Shown piece by piece: positions 7,648 to 16,450 of a DNA stretch of 64,000 nt. The notes beneath the pieces are model-generated. The model had not been told where the DNA came from and did not search any database. It saw only the letters and a list, made by a program, of their open reading frames with translations. Origin of the DNA: DATLZU01 sp051293835. Its GTDB lineage: Bacteria > Nitrospirota > Nitrospiria > Nitrospirales > Nitrospiraceae. The stretch covers positions 186,001 through 250,000 of the forward strand of contig JBPKMA010000003.1 of NCBI GenBank assembly GCA_051293835.1, in the 5' to 3' direction. Position 1 is the first letter of the stretch. Each line of letters begins with the position of its first letter. Position numbers and translations under genes: made by a program.

Positions 7648-8605
7648 TCAGCCGCGTTCCCGGTCGTAATCCCGGCCGATCAGAGCGACGACATGGTCCA
7701 GTTTGTCGAGCAACATGACAGGCGGGGTGGTGTGGGCGCGCGGTGGAGCGAACGGAAACTCCTGCAGTTCGAGCTCGCCAGCGGACGAATTCCTGGCCCG
7801 TTCGATTCCGCTCGGCAGCGCACCCATCCGCTGAAGGACACGTGGACGATGCAATGGGCCGGACAGGCGGATTGGCCTCACCATTGGATGATCGCGAACG
7901 TGGGCGGTCGCCGCAGTCGACACGCCTTGTGCGCGTCCGAAGGCGGTGGGGACACTTGGCGCGGCATGAGCCGGTGGATCGGCCTCAAGCAGCGCGTGCA
8001 GGTCTATGCGGGCATGTGTGGTCTCCCAGATCCTGGTGTGTGGATTTTCCTTGACCGCGGCGCCTTGGAGTTTTTCTTTATAGACCGGGCATGTAGAGAT
8101 TGCGTTTGTTCAGAGAATTATGTCAGCAGCATACCGGATGACATGGCGGGCGGTGACGTCCAACATGATGCCGTCCGATATTGCAGCCGGATGCAGCAAG
8201 GCGATCGCTCTAGCCGGATGAGCCGCGACACCGAAACGTCCGTGATGGAATTGATCATCTCAGCCGGGTCTGCCATCCCCGAACATTCCAGCACGATCAG
8301 GTCAGACCGATAGTCCGTGACCAGTCGGGCGACGCCCCAAGCTACGTCCTCCCTGGTAGCGCCGCACAGGCAGCCGCCGGCGAGGCTCAGCACCGGTTGG
8401 GCCAGCGTCGCAGCGCGGGGGCCGTCGATGCTGATGCGCCGGCTTCATTCGTCAGCACGCCAACCCGCCGCCCGTGGTTACGCCAGTGTTCGAGAAGCCG
8501 CATAAGCAGGGTCGTCGTGCCGGCTCCCCATGAGCCGCTGAGTGTTGTGTCGCCATATAGGTGATGCCGTGAAGCTAGCCGGATGCGCCGAATCAGAGCC
8601 GGCAT
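7648..8605 (-). pseudogene. decayed COG0523 (CobW/G3E) GTPase
   Basis: The minus strand carries the remains of a roughly 320-aa P-loop GTPase/metal chaperone in at least three frames. N-terminal piece (8605-8387): LSGSWGAGTTTLL, a Walker A in which the essential Lys is Thr, then RRVGVLTNEAGA. Middle piece (about 8393-8230): LAGGCLCGATRED and LIVLECSGMADPAEMI, matching the CxC and ET/SG-ADP motifs; the frame shifts near 8230 and continues as ARAIALLHPAA. The NKxD box near 8115 reads NKRNL after a broken codon, with an in-frame TGA beside it. The C-terminal piece (to 7650) ends LDKLDHVVALIGRDYD, the usual COG0523 ending. Frames and catalytic residues are both lost. The CDF exporter gene lies 30 bases upstream on the same strand, so this was probably a zinc-homeostasis gene. 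Confidence 0.8.
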
Positions 8606-8635
8606 TCTGGTTGGGGTGTCAGATCGGAGAAAAGA

Positions 8636-9583
8636 TCAACGGTGGAGGTCGAGAGTTTCAACGGACCGGTGCCGAGCGGCGAGCTGATTTAAATCGCAAT
8701 GGACCGTGTCTGAGTGGCAGCACTGGGTCTCCATTTGGACAGTGACATGACGGATACCAAAGTCCAAGGCTACGCGCGCGCGGATCGCCCGCAGCAGGCC
8801 GTTGGTCAGCACGGTGTCGTCGCCGTCAACTTGGACGTGGCACGTCAGCATGACCAGCCGCGGTTCCACCGCCCAAATGTGCAGGTCATGCACGTTCTTG
8901 ACTCCCGGAATCGACTCGATGGTCGCGGCGATCTGGGATGGACTGATGCCCGGCGGGGTGGATTCCAGCAGTACTTCTAGAGATTCCCGGAAGAGCGGCC
9001 AGGCGCCTTTTACAATGGCGCCGACGACGGCCAGGCTGACGAGTGGATCGAGAATCGACCAGCCTGTGAGCAAGATCATCCCGCCGCTGATCACCACGCC
9101 GAGCGAGACCCAAGCATCCGCCAGCATGTGCCAGAACGCGCTGCGGATGTTCAAGTCGTCGCGCGCCCCATGTTGGAGGAGCAAGGCAATGGTCAGGTTG
9201 GCGGCGAAACTCAGCGCAGCGACCAGCATGACCCATCCTCCAGCTACTGGCACGGGAGCGAGAATCCGTTTCACGCCGACCAGCGTAATCCCCAGAGCGG
9301 TGAGCAACAAGATGAAGGTGTTCAAAAATGCCGCGACGATGCCGGCGCGGTGGTAACCGAACGTGCGCGTCTCGTTGGCCGGCCGCGACGTGAGCATGTG
9401 CGCGTAGAGTGCCAGGAAGAGCGAGCCCTGGTCGATGAGGTTGTGCCCGGCGTCGCTCATCAAACCAACGCTGTCCAGCAGGAGACCACCGACGAACTCC
9501 GCCAGGATGATGCAGGCATTGACTGCGAGCGCCATGCGCAGGCGGGATCGCAGTTGGCGATACGAAGGATGAGCCTCGGTCAT
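8636..9583 (-). CDS. CDF-family cation (zinc/cobalt/cadmium) efflux transporter, ZitB/CzcD-like
   Basis: A 315-aa inner-membrane metal/proton antiporter. Six membrane helices are readable. The transport site is seen as SVGLMSDAGHNLIDQG (helix 2, with His and Asp ligands) and FWHMLADAWVSLGVVISG (helix 5, HxxxD), the usual zinc-type pair. The C-terminal cytoplasmic domain (about 220-300: ESIPGVKNVHDLHIWAVEP) is the ferredoxin-like dimerising regulatory domain, and the tail ends in a CCHSDTVHCD Cys/His cluster. The ATG at 9583 begins MTEAHPSYR; an upstream in-frame extension is unconserved. It is followed on the same strand by a dead COG0523 GTPase and is divergent from the RlmI-like gene. Confidence 0.93.
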   Translation of the reverse strand: MTEAHPSYRQLRSRLRMALAVNACIILAEFVGGLLLDSVGLMSDAGHNLIDQGSLFLALYAHMLTSRPANETRTFGYHRAGIVAAFLNTFILLLTALGITLVGVKRILAPVPVAGGWVMLVAALSFAANLTIALLLQHGARDDLNIRSAFWHMLADAWVSLGVVISGGMILLTGWSILDPLVSLAVVGAIVKGAWPLFRESLEVLLESTPPGISPSQIAATIESIPGVKNVHDLHIWAVEPRLVMLTCHVQVDGDDTVLTNGLLRAIRARVALDFGIRHVTVQMETQCCHSDTVHCDLNQLAARHRSVETLDLHR

Positions 9584-9685
9584 GGGGCTAGTTTCGCACG
9601 GCCTCTTGGCGCGCGCAAGTTGCGTGTGAATGTAGCGGATCGATTCGGCTTGACGCGGAGGCGGCAAGAGACCGATAAGTACGCC

Positions 9686-10882
9686 ATGTCTTGGCCACCG
9701 GAGAAGCCGACCGCCCGGGTCGTGCTATCGCGTGATCGGGAGCAATGGGTCGACCCAGGGCATCTTTGGGTGTATGCGGGACATGTGCAGGAGGTGAAAG
9801 GCGAGCCCGCCGCTGGGGATCTCGTCGATCTGTACACTCCCGCAGGTCGGTTCTACGGCCGTGGCTTCTTCAATCCGCATTCCAAAATCCGGGTCCGCAT
9901 CCTCACCTCAGAGGAAAAGCCGATTGACGAAGGATTCTGGATGACCCGCCTGGATGACGCCATCCGATTACGCGAGCGGGTCGTCTCTGACACCAACGCC
10001 TATCGGATCGTTCACGGTGAGTCGGATCTGCTGCCCGGTCTCATCGTGGATCGGTACGGCGAGTGGCTTGTGATGCAGACATTGGCGTTCGGCATGGATC
10101 GGCGCCAAAACCTTCTTGCGGAACTGTTGAGCAGCCGGACCGGCGCGCAAGCCGTGTATCTTCGTAACGACGCGAAGAGCCGGGTGTTGGAGGGCTTGCC
10201 GCTCGAACGGCGGTTTCTGCGTGGGCAAGGCCCGACCAGGGTCGAGGTTTACGAGGGGAATGCCCGCTTTGTCGTGGATGTGGAGCGGGGACAGAAGACC
10301 GGCTGGTTTTGTGACCAACGCGAAAATCGGCTGGCCGTCGCTTCGTTGGCACGGGATTTGGAGGTCTTGGACGTGTTCTGCCACACGGGCGCCTTCGGCA
10401 TCCAGGCGGCACTCCATGGCGCCCGCTCGGTGCTGGGGTTGGATGCGAGCCGCGACGCGCTGGCTCTGGCCCGTGAACAGGCCGCACGGAACAACGTCGA
10501 GCAGGTCTGCACATATCGGGAAGCCGATGCGTTCGAGGAATTGCCGAAGTTGGAGCGGGCCGGACGCCGGTATGACTTGGTTATTGTGGATCCGCCGGCT
10601 TTTGCCCGCAGCAAACAGGCGGTGGCCCCTGCGCTGGCTGGTTACAAGGAACTCAACCGGCGGGCGTTGCGCTTGATACGCGCCCGTGGTTTCCTTGTGT
10701 CCTGCTCTTGTTCCCATTACGTCGGCGAACAGGACTTTTGGAAGACCGTGCTTGCCGCTGCACGTGATGCGAAACGGCAGGTGCGCCTGATCGAGAGCCG
10801 GTCGCAGAGTCGGGATCATCCCGTGCTTGCCGCCATGCCCGAGACCCGCTACCTGAAGTGTCTGATCTTGCAGGTTCTGTAA
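9686..10882 (+). CDS. class I SAM-dependent rRNA methyltransferase, RlmI-like (PUA + Rossmann)
   Basis: A 398-aa enzyme of the RlmI/YccW family (23S rRNA m5C methyltransferase in E. coli). An N-terminal PUA domain (about 1-80: REQWVDPGHLWVYAGHV) is followed by an EEHEE-like linker. The methyltransferase fold starts near 185 with GQKTGWFCDQRENR, then SAM motif I VLDVFCHTGAFGIQAALHG, and the catalytic-loop motif IVDPPAFARSKQAV; LVSCSCSHYV gives the cysteines expected of an RlmI-type enzyme. Length matches the family. The target base in this organism is inferred by homology only. It starts 102 bases from the divergent CDF gene; the OPT transporter follows after 19 bases. Confidence 0.9.
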   Translation: MSWPPEKPTARVVLSRDREQWVDPGHLWVYAGHVQEVKGEPAAGDLVDLYTPAGRFYGRGFFNPHSKIRVRILTSEEKPIDEGFWMTRLDDAIRLRERVVSDTNAYRIVHGESDLLPGLIVDRYGEWLVMQTLAFGMDRRQNLLAELLSSRTGAQAVYLRNDAKSRVLEGLPLERRFLRGQGPTRVEVYEGNARFVVDVERGQKTGWFCDQRENRLAVASLARDLEVLDVFCHTGAFGIQAALHGARSVLGLDASRDALALAREQAARNNVEQVCTYREADAFEELPKLERAGRRYDLVIVDPPAFARSKQAVAPALAGYKELNRRALRLIRARGFLVSCSCSHYVGEQDFWKTVLAAARDAKRQVRLIESRSQSRDHPVLAAMPETRYLKCLILQVL

Positions 10883-10901
10883 AAAACGCCTGTCGAGTGC
10901 G

Positions 10902-12908
10902 GTGGAGTCGATGTTGCCGTTGCAGGAGGAACAAGACACTGGGCCGGTCGTGCCAGCTTCGACGGTCCTGCCCGAGATCACGATCAAAGCACTCGTTCTC
11001 TCGGTTGTCCTGGCGGCCATTCTGGCCGGAGCCAACGCCTACCTGGGACTGTTCGCCGGGATGACAGTCTCCGCATCGATCCCCGCCGCTGTCGTGTCGA
11101 TGGCGGTCCTGCGCTGTTTCCGCCGCTCCAACATTCTGGAAAACAACATCGTTCAGACGGCGGCCTCGTCCGGAGAAGCCCTGGCGGCTGGCGTGATCTT
11201 CACCATTCCTGCGCTTCTCTTAATCGGCTATTGGCAGGTCTTCGACTACTGGCAGACGGTCGCTGTGTCTTTCGTCGGCGGCTTGCTCGGTGTCGTCTTC
11301 ACAGTTCCGCTGCGGCGGGCGCTTATTGTTGGGGCGCGGCTGACCTTTCCCGAGGGGGTAGCTACCGCCGAGGTTTTGAAGGTGGGAACCGGCCGGGATC
11401 GGACGGCGACGTCAGGCTTTCGAACCTTGGCCGCAGCGGCGGTGGTCGGGGGGGCCATGAAATTCGCTGAAAGCGGTGTACGGCTCTGGACAGAGGCGGC
11501 CGAAGGAGCGTGGCGGGTCGGACGGATGGTGCTCTACGCCGGGATCAACTTGTCGCCGGCCTTGCTGGCGGTCGGGTTCATCATCGGCCTCCGGACCGCA
11601 GCGGTGGTCTTTCTGGGCGGCGCGATCGGATGGCTGATTCTGCTTCCCTTGTACAGCGCGGTGGTGGAAATGCCACAGAGTGCGGATGGTCTAGCCGCGG
11701 CCCGGACCCTCTGGAGCACCCGCATTCGCTACGTCGGCATCGGGGCGATGCTGGTCGGCGGTGTGTGGACCTTGATTCAGGTCCGGACTCCGATTCTCCA
11801 GAGCGTGAGCCGGCTGGCCGACTCCTACGGACGGTTATCGAAGGCTGTCGCCGACATCGGCAGGGCGCACAGCCCAGCGACTGCTCGCCAACCACGAACT
11901 GAGCGGGACGCCTCGCTTCCCTGGATCGTCCTCGCGCTGGTAGGCGCTGTCGTACCGATGTGGTTTATCTATCGCGCGGTGGTCAAGGACCTCATCGTGG
12001 CGTCGGGCATGACGCTGGTGATGGTCGCGGCGGCGTTTCTCTTTTCGTCGGTCGCGGCCTATATGGCCGGGTTGGTGGGTAGTTCCAGCAATCCTGTGTC
12101 GGGTGTGACGATCGCCACCATCATGCTTGCCTCGCTTTTGCTCGTGGCCATCATGGGCCGGAGTCACCCGGCCGGCCCCGCCGCGACCTTGCTGATTGGA
12201 GCCGTGGTCTGTTGTGCGGCCGCGATGGGCGGGGACAACCTGCAGGATCTGAAAACCGGGCATTTGGTCGGCTCGACGCCGTGGAAACAGCAGGTCATGC
12301 AAATCGTCGGGGTTGCGACGGCCGCCGTGGTGATCGCGCCTGTTCTTTCGTTGTTACAGGGGAAATACGGGATCGGTGACCCGACGGTGGAACATCCGCA
12401 CCCTTTGAGCGCGCCGCAGGCCATGTTAATGGCAAGCCTGGCGCGAGGCGTCTTCGGAGAAGGTTTGCCGTGGACGCTTGTGGGCGGCGGTATGATCATC
12501 GGCTCGCTCGTGATTTGGTTCGATCGGCGGCTGGCAGCGCGTAGTGCCGCGTTCCGCTTGCCTGTGCTGGCGGTGGCGCTAGGGATCTACCTGCCACTCA
12601 AGTTATCTGCAGCCATCGTGGCGGGCGGGGTGATCGGCGAGTTGACGAGGCGACGGGGAGCCGCAGCGGGCGGCTCGGCCTCTCCACAAGGCGTCCTCTT
12701 TGCCGCCGGCTTGGTGACCGGCGAAGCGCTCATGGGCATTTTCTTGGCGTTCCCGATTGCGGTGAGCGGACTGTGGCCGCACATGAGCGCCGATCCTTTT
12801 CAGCTCTTTGCTCTTCCCCCGATGGGTGCGTGGCCTGGCGTGCTGACGCTGACGGGCGTGGCGATCTTGCTCTATAGAGCAGGAATGACGGCTGGGTCAA
12901 GACGATAA
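10902..12908 (+). CDS. OPT-family oligopeptide/metal-chelate transporter
   Basis: A 668-aa polytopic membrane protein of the oligopeptide transporter family, which moves small peptides or metal chelates by proton symport. The N-terminal signature is ANAYLGLFAGMTVSASIPAAV, then ENNIVQTAASSGEALAAG, both hallmark OPT motifs. Later motifs include GARLTFPEGVATAEVL, YMAGLVGSSSNPVSGVTIA and GGDNLQDLKTGHLVGSTPWKQ. About 15 membrane segments can be counted. The GTG at 10902 or the in-frame ATG at 10911 may be used; neither has an ideally spaced ribosome site. It follows the RlmI-like gene by 19 bases. The substrate is not predictable. A damaged small gene converges on its 3' end. Confidence 0.92.
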   Translation: MESMLPLQEEQDTGPVVPASTVLPEITIKALVLSVVLAAILAGANAYLGLFAGMTVSASIPAAVVSMAVLRCFRRSNILENNIVQTAASSGEALAAGVIFTIPALLLIGYWQVFDYWQTVAVSFVGGLLGVVFTVPLRRALIVGARLTFPEGVATAEVLKVGTGRDRTATSGFRTLAAAAVVGGAMKFAESGVRLWTEAAEGAWRVGRMVLYAGINLSPALLAVGFIIGLRTAAVVFLGGAIGWLILLPLYSAVVEMPQSADGLAAARTLWSTRIRYVGIGAMLVGGVWTLIQVRTPILQSVSRLADSYGRLSKAVADIGRAHSPATARQPRTERDASLPWIVLALVGAVVPMWFIYRAVVKDLIVASGMTLVMVAAAFLFSSVAAYMAGLVGSSSNPVSGVTIATIMLASLLLVAIMGRSHPAGPAATLLIGAVVCCAAAMGGDNLQDLKTGHLVGSTPWKQQVMQIVGVATAAVVIAPVLSLLQGKYGIGDPTVEHPHPLSAPQAMLMASLARGVFGEGLPWTLVGGGMIIGSLVIWFDRRLAARSAAFRLPVLAVALGIYLPLKLSAAIVAGGVIGELTRRRGAAAGGSASPQGVLFAAGLVTGEALMGIFLAFPIAVSGLWPHMSADPFQLFALPPMGAWPGVLTLTGVAILLYRAGMTAGSRR

Positions 12909-12913
12909 ACGGC

Positions 12914-13259
12914 TCAGTCGGATGGTGGTTCGAAGTGCCCGGGCGGACGGGACTGCCAGGGGACGGTGGCCTGTCTCGATTGTTTCACCAAACTGCGGAG
13001 GTTGACCACGGCGGCATGCAGCAGCGTAGGGTCGCCATCCTGGATCAACGCCGTCGAGTTGCAACGGCCTTTCTCCTTCACCTTCTTCCTCCGACCACTC
13101 GAAAAACAATTCAAAATCCTTCGGATTGCCGAACCACCAGGGAACGGGAACCTTGAGCGCGGTGGCCAAAGCTTTCTGTGTCGAAAAGATCAGCGTGCCG
13201 GGCCAAGACGTCAGGCGCTTGACCTCGGTAAAGCCGCCAGGCCTGCAGATGGGAACCAA
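12914..13259 (-). pseudogene. frameshifted small hypothetical gene
   Basis: Two minus-strand frames read like one protein split by a frameshift near 13090. The upstream part reads FTEVKRLTSWPGTLIFSTQ, then VPVPWWFGNPKDFELFFEW. The downstream part reads CNSTALIQDGDPTLLHAAVV, then NLRSLVKQS, and ends GHFEPPSD at 12914. Joined, they would give about 110 residues. I do not recognise the family. The composition looks protein-like in only one frame for each half, which is why I call it a broken gene; a sequencing error restoring one frame is an alternative. It converges on the OPT gene. Confidence 0.4.
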
Positions 13260-13443
13260 TCGACATGCTGCGATCCTACGGTGAATGCCCGGCCTCAGGC
13301 AACCGCCGCGGTGGACATCATATTCCAGAGGCTCATGGCGCTGTAATTACAATGGCTTGTGAAAACTGGCGTAGAGGGCGCGATATAGGGTAAAATACGC
13401 CACTACTTTGGTTCACTGTGGCAGGCTATAGGAGGCACACTCG

Positions 13444-13785
13444 ATGCTTGGCACTGACATCCGCGGCATTCTCGCCGAAGAAGAAGAACTACAGCGCCGG
13501 CAGCAGGCGTTGAAGTCGCTTATGTCCATGCGTAGCAAGCAATTGCGCGAGTCTTTGGATCAGCGAATCAGGCGGGCTCGGAGCAGCGGCGACTGGATCA
13601 ACCTGTCGCGCGCCGAGTGCGCCAACCTGCACAAACAGGAAAAAGCGCACCTCCGCGCGCAGCTCGAGCAATTGCGGATAGAGCGGGACCGTGCCCGAGG
13701 CAAGCTCAACGAATTGAGGCGGGCCAAAGCCAGGGCGCAGCGGTTGCGGGCAGCCGAAGTCTCCTCCGGTCGAAAACGAAAGTAA
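13444..13785 (+). CDS. small basic coiled-coil protein, unknown function
   Basis: A 113-aa protein with no family I recognise. After a short N-terminus (MLGTDIRGILAEEEEL) it is almost continuously helical and charged, with heptad-like Leu spacing (RAQLEQLRIERDRARGKL) and a Lys/Arg-rich end (SSGRKRK), so a coiled coil with possible nucleic-acid contact is likely. The start is secure: AGGAGG lies 8 bases before the ATG. A TAAAAT -10-like element is about 50 bases upstream. There is no signal peptide or membrane segment. It stands alone between the OPT gene and the SpoU-like methyltransferase. Confidence 0.65.
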   Translation: MLGTDIRGILAEEEELQRRQQALKSLMSMRSKQLRESLDQRIRRARSSGDWINLSRAECANLHKQEKAHLRAQLEQLRIERDRARGKLNELRRAKARAQRLRAAEVSSGRKRK

Positions 13786-13909
13786 CTTCGGTCCGGTATA
13801 GGATCTCCTCCCCACGCTCTATTCTTCGCAAGCTTAAGCGCGAAACAAGAAAGGTAGGAGTCTGTTCAGAACGCGCGGCCGCACCCGCGGTGAGCCGGAC
13901 CGGCGTGAC

Positions 13910-14716
13910 ATGCGCGGCTTTCCCTCCTTACCCGCCGCTACAGCCTCTCTGATCCGCGACCTGCTCCGTCACCGGGAGGCACGCGAGGCCGAACAGGCCT
14001 TCGTCCTGGAAGGTGCCAAGTCGGTGTTCGAGGTGCTTCGTTCACGCGCCTCGGCAGTCAAAGTGCTGGTTGTCACGCCGGCGTTTCTCCACAAGCAACG
14101 GCCGCGGCTTGAACGGGCGCTCGAACGCCGTGAGGTAGGCTGGTATGTCTGCCGCGAGACGACGTTCGAGAAACTCTCCGATGTGGAACAGGCCCAGGGG
14201 ATTCTGGCCGTGGTCCGCAAACCGGAGTGGGATGAAGAGACGGTGCTGGCCCAACCGCTCATGCTGGGTCTCTTCGGGGAACGACTGCAAGATCCAGCCA
14301 ATGTTGGCGCGATCATTCGCACGGCGGCGGCGATGGGCCTGAGCGCCGTCTGGCTGACTGTCGATTCGGCCGATCCGTTTAATCCCAAGGTCGTTCGTGC
14401 CACGGCCGGGACCTTGCTACGATTGCCGATTTTCCGTCGAAACGATCCCTCCTGGTTTCGCGACCGCGGCTGCGCCGTGCTAGCCGCCGAGCCGCACGAT
14501 CGGCAGGCGAAGGCGATTCGGGAGATCCGCGAGTTGCCCGCACGGGCGGTGCTGGCGGTGGGAAACGAAAGCCAAGGGCTCTCCGAGGCGACGCTGAACC
14601 TTGCCGCGATCCGTTTTTACATCCCCCTTGAGCGCGGCGTCGAATCCCTTAATGTGGCGGCGGCCGTCGCCATCGCGGCGTTCTATTTTGCCGGACTTCC
14701 ACCTTACCGGCGCTGA
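13910..14716 (+). CDS. SpoU/TrmH-family RNA 2'-O-methyltransferase
   Basis: A 268-aa SPOUT-class methyltransferase that adds a methyl to the 2'-OH of a ribose in tRNA or rRNA. The N-terminal substrate-binding domain (about 1-95) includes AFVLEGAKSVFEVL, typical of SpoU_sub_bind. The knotted catalytic domain shows motif 1 LQDPANVGAIIRTAAAMG, motif 2 AVGNESQGLS and motif 3 IPLERGVESLNVAAAVAIA. These identify the TrmH/RlmB group but not the exact target nucleotide. Its ATG at 13910 has only a weak ribosome site. The gene is intact and marks the left edge of a long degenerate stretch. Confidence 0.9.
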   Translation: MRGFPSLPAATASLIRDLLRHREAREAEQAFVLEGAKSVFEVLRSRASAVKVLVVTPAFLHKQRPRLERALERREVGWYVCRETTFEKLSDVEQAQGILAVVRKPEWDEETVLAQPLMLGLFGERLQDPANVGAIIRTAAAMGLSAVWLTVDSADPFNPKVVRATAGTLLRLPIFRRNDPSWFRDRGCAVLAAEPHDRQAKAIREIRELPARAVLAVGNESQGLSEATLNLAAIRFYIPLERGVESLNVAAAVAIAAFYFAGLPPYRR

Positions 14717-15039
14717 GATTAGCGGTCCGTCCGGTCGCATGCTGAGATCGTCCGTGTTCTCGGTGAAAGCAACAAGCTTTATCTATACTGCAGACTGAAG
14801 ATCCTCTCTTCGCACTGCAAGTCGATCGGCAAGGCCGTCCGAACCGTACTGATTTAACTGGCTGAACGCTTCTGCCGGACTGCCTAATAGCCGGCAGTCC
14901 TTGCCCTGCTCCCATCTCGGTCACGTGGTCGCCATCGGCGGTTTCTTCGTGGTGAGTAAATCCGAACTGCATCAGCAGTGGTGTCGGAGAGGCTTGGAAC
15001 CGGGCAGGTGCTCGCAAGAAACGTCCGGCAGGAAAGCTG
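14717..15039 (+). other. non-coding stretch, nothing recognised
   Basis: I see no frame with protein-like composition, no RNA gene and no clear repeat between the SpoU-like gene and the cupredoxin remnant. It probably belongs to the decayed region that extends to about 25.9 kb. Confidence 0.4.
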
Positions 15040-15511
15040 CTAGGGTATCGCGCGGATAATACCGCCTGGATCGTTGTCGCCTCGGTGTAGAGGACAGGAA
15101 AACCGATAACACTCACCGGCCGTCGTGCAAGCCGGATCGGGCCCTCGCTCCCCTTGTGTAACCCTGACTCTGATTTGCAGGCTCTCTCCTGGCGCAACCG
15201 TGACTCGTAACGCCTGGCAAGGGGCCCATCTTGTCATTGATGGCCAACTCCAGCAAACCAGCAGACTCCAAGGCGTGTGTACGCTTGGTGGGGTTCACGA
15301 GGACAAACACTAATTCATCTTGTGGATCACGGTTCCTGCGAATCGTCACTTCGCCAGGAGACCAAGTCGCTTGTTGATTTGCCAACTCTTGAGCCGTGAA
15401 CTGGAAGGTCTCCAGCCTGCCGGTCTGGGAATTAAGCACAGTCCAGACGATCAGGAAGACGGTCAGGAACAAGGGAAAAAGTTGGATTGTGCGGCCGGTA
15501 GACCGGTTCAT
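15040..15511 (-). pseudogene. frameshifted cupredoxin-like exported protein
   Basis: Two overlapping minus-strand frames make one protein of about 155 residues. The first part (15511 to about 15235) has a membrane/signal segment (LFPLFLTVFLIVWTVLNS) and then ELVFVLVNPTKRTHALESAG, ending near LELAINDKMG. The second part, in another frame, continues ALRVTVAPGESLQIRV and ends with CYRFSCPLHR before 15040. The order beta-strand, NPTxxxH, VTVAPGES and Cx4CxxH is the pattern of a cupredoxin-like domain with a type-1 copper-style Cys/His end. One base lost or gained near 15230 splits it. Copper binding is inferred. A short frameshifted gene lies just upstream. Confidence 0.6.
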
Positions 15512-15522
15512 GTCTCACTAGA

Positions 15523-15796
15523 TCAATGAAGTTCGGTCAATGTCGCGTCGGGACGAAACCATGGGAGTCCGCTCGGGCGGCTTATAACCGGAAGCCCCCC
15601 GGTGAGGATGTAACCTCCCATCCCTGGCCTGAGATGTTCTTTATAGGGAATGAGGCCGACCCGCTCAGGCGACATCCAAGATCGACTATCCGCCGCCGAT
15701 TTCGCCACGACTTTCGACGAGAGAGAGTCCCCCCTTGGCTTCGGGGTGCAGATCACACCAGAACAGATACCATTGGGTCTCGGGCTGACCGGTCAT
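15523..15796 (-). pseudogene. frameshifted small hypothetical gene upstream of the cupredoxin remnant
   Basis: The minus strand starts at an ATG (15796) with TGQPETQWYLFWCDLHPEA and continues for 36 residues to a stop. A second frame takes over with RVGLIPYKEHLRPGMGGYIL, then TGGLPVI, and ends LTELH at 15523. Joined, they give roughly 90 residues. I do not recognise the family. It sits 11 bases before the cupredoxin-like remnant on the same strand, so the two probably formed an operon. Both halves look protein-like only in the quoted frames; the frameshift lies around 15690. Confidence 0.4.
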
Positions 15797-15972
15797 AGGA
15801 TGTTCTTTTGAGGGCGCTGTGAAATGGAGTGCCGTTGTCTTCCTGGCTCTAAGTAGAAGGACTTGAAGTCTTTTCCTCTGAGCTCGGTGCCCTGTCCCTT
15901 CATCCGGACCGGGACTTCCTTGAACAATCGAGACGTGAAGCCATGGGTCACTCGGTGTACCGCAGGCCAACA

Positions 15973-16414
15973 GGGTGTTGATCAGCGAGGTGATAGAGGG
16001 AAGTCCTGCGGCGAACGCGAAACTGGGCGCGGTGGCATTATCACCGCATACAACCGTGTTGAGGTGAGAGATCCTGTGCGCCTGCGCAACATGGCGGCCG
16101 GTACCGCTCTGGGTACGGAGGTCACCGTCTCCATTCTCAGAGACAAGGAAACGCAGGAAATGCAGATCGCCATCGGAGAGTTGCCAAAGACCGTCACCCA
16201 GGCGTGCGGGTTGGGCGAGAACAAGCGCAGTGAGCATGCGCTGGCCGGGTCGGAGTCGAGCCTCTTGCACCGGAAGATTTCAAACGCCGCAAGATTGACG
16301 GTGGCGTGGTGGTCACTGAAGTGGTTCGTCAATAAGCTGAAGCCCCTCGCTTTAGTGCTTTTCCTGATTCAGCAAGCCAAGGCCACGATCTTTCGCTCGG
16401 TAAAACCGAAGTGA
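15973..16414 (+). pseudogene. remnant of HtrA/DegP-type PDZ protease C-terminus
   Basis: The plus strand preserves a first PDZ domain in two frames: GVLISEVIEGSPAANAKLG (from 15973), then after a frameshift near 16030 GIITAYNRVEVRDPVRLRN and TEVTVSILRDKETQEMQ, ending IAIGELP. This is the carboxylate-binding and substrate-loop order of DegP/HtrA PDZ domains. A second PDZ start, GGVVVTEVVRQ, is readable near 16304 in another frame, followed at once by a stop. The trypsin-like protease domain is missing upstream. At least two frameshifts and one stop make the remnant non-functional. HtrA proteases degrade misfolded envelope proteins, so a stress function has been lost or moved elsewhere. Confidence 0.6.
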
Positions 16415-16450
16415 CAAGCAGATAGCCAAGCATGGACAGCTCACGTCCAA

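Noticed and set aside
7693..8313. 206-codon plus-strand frame
   Set aside because: Low-quality composition; the opposite strand shows clear COG0523 motifs in broken frames, which explains the DNA better.
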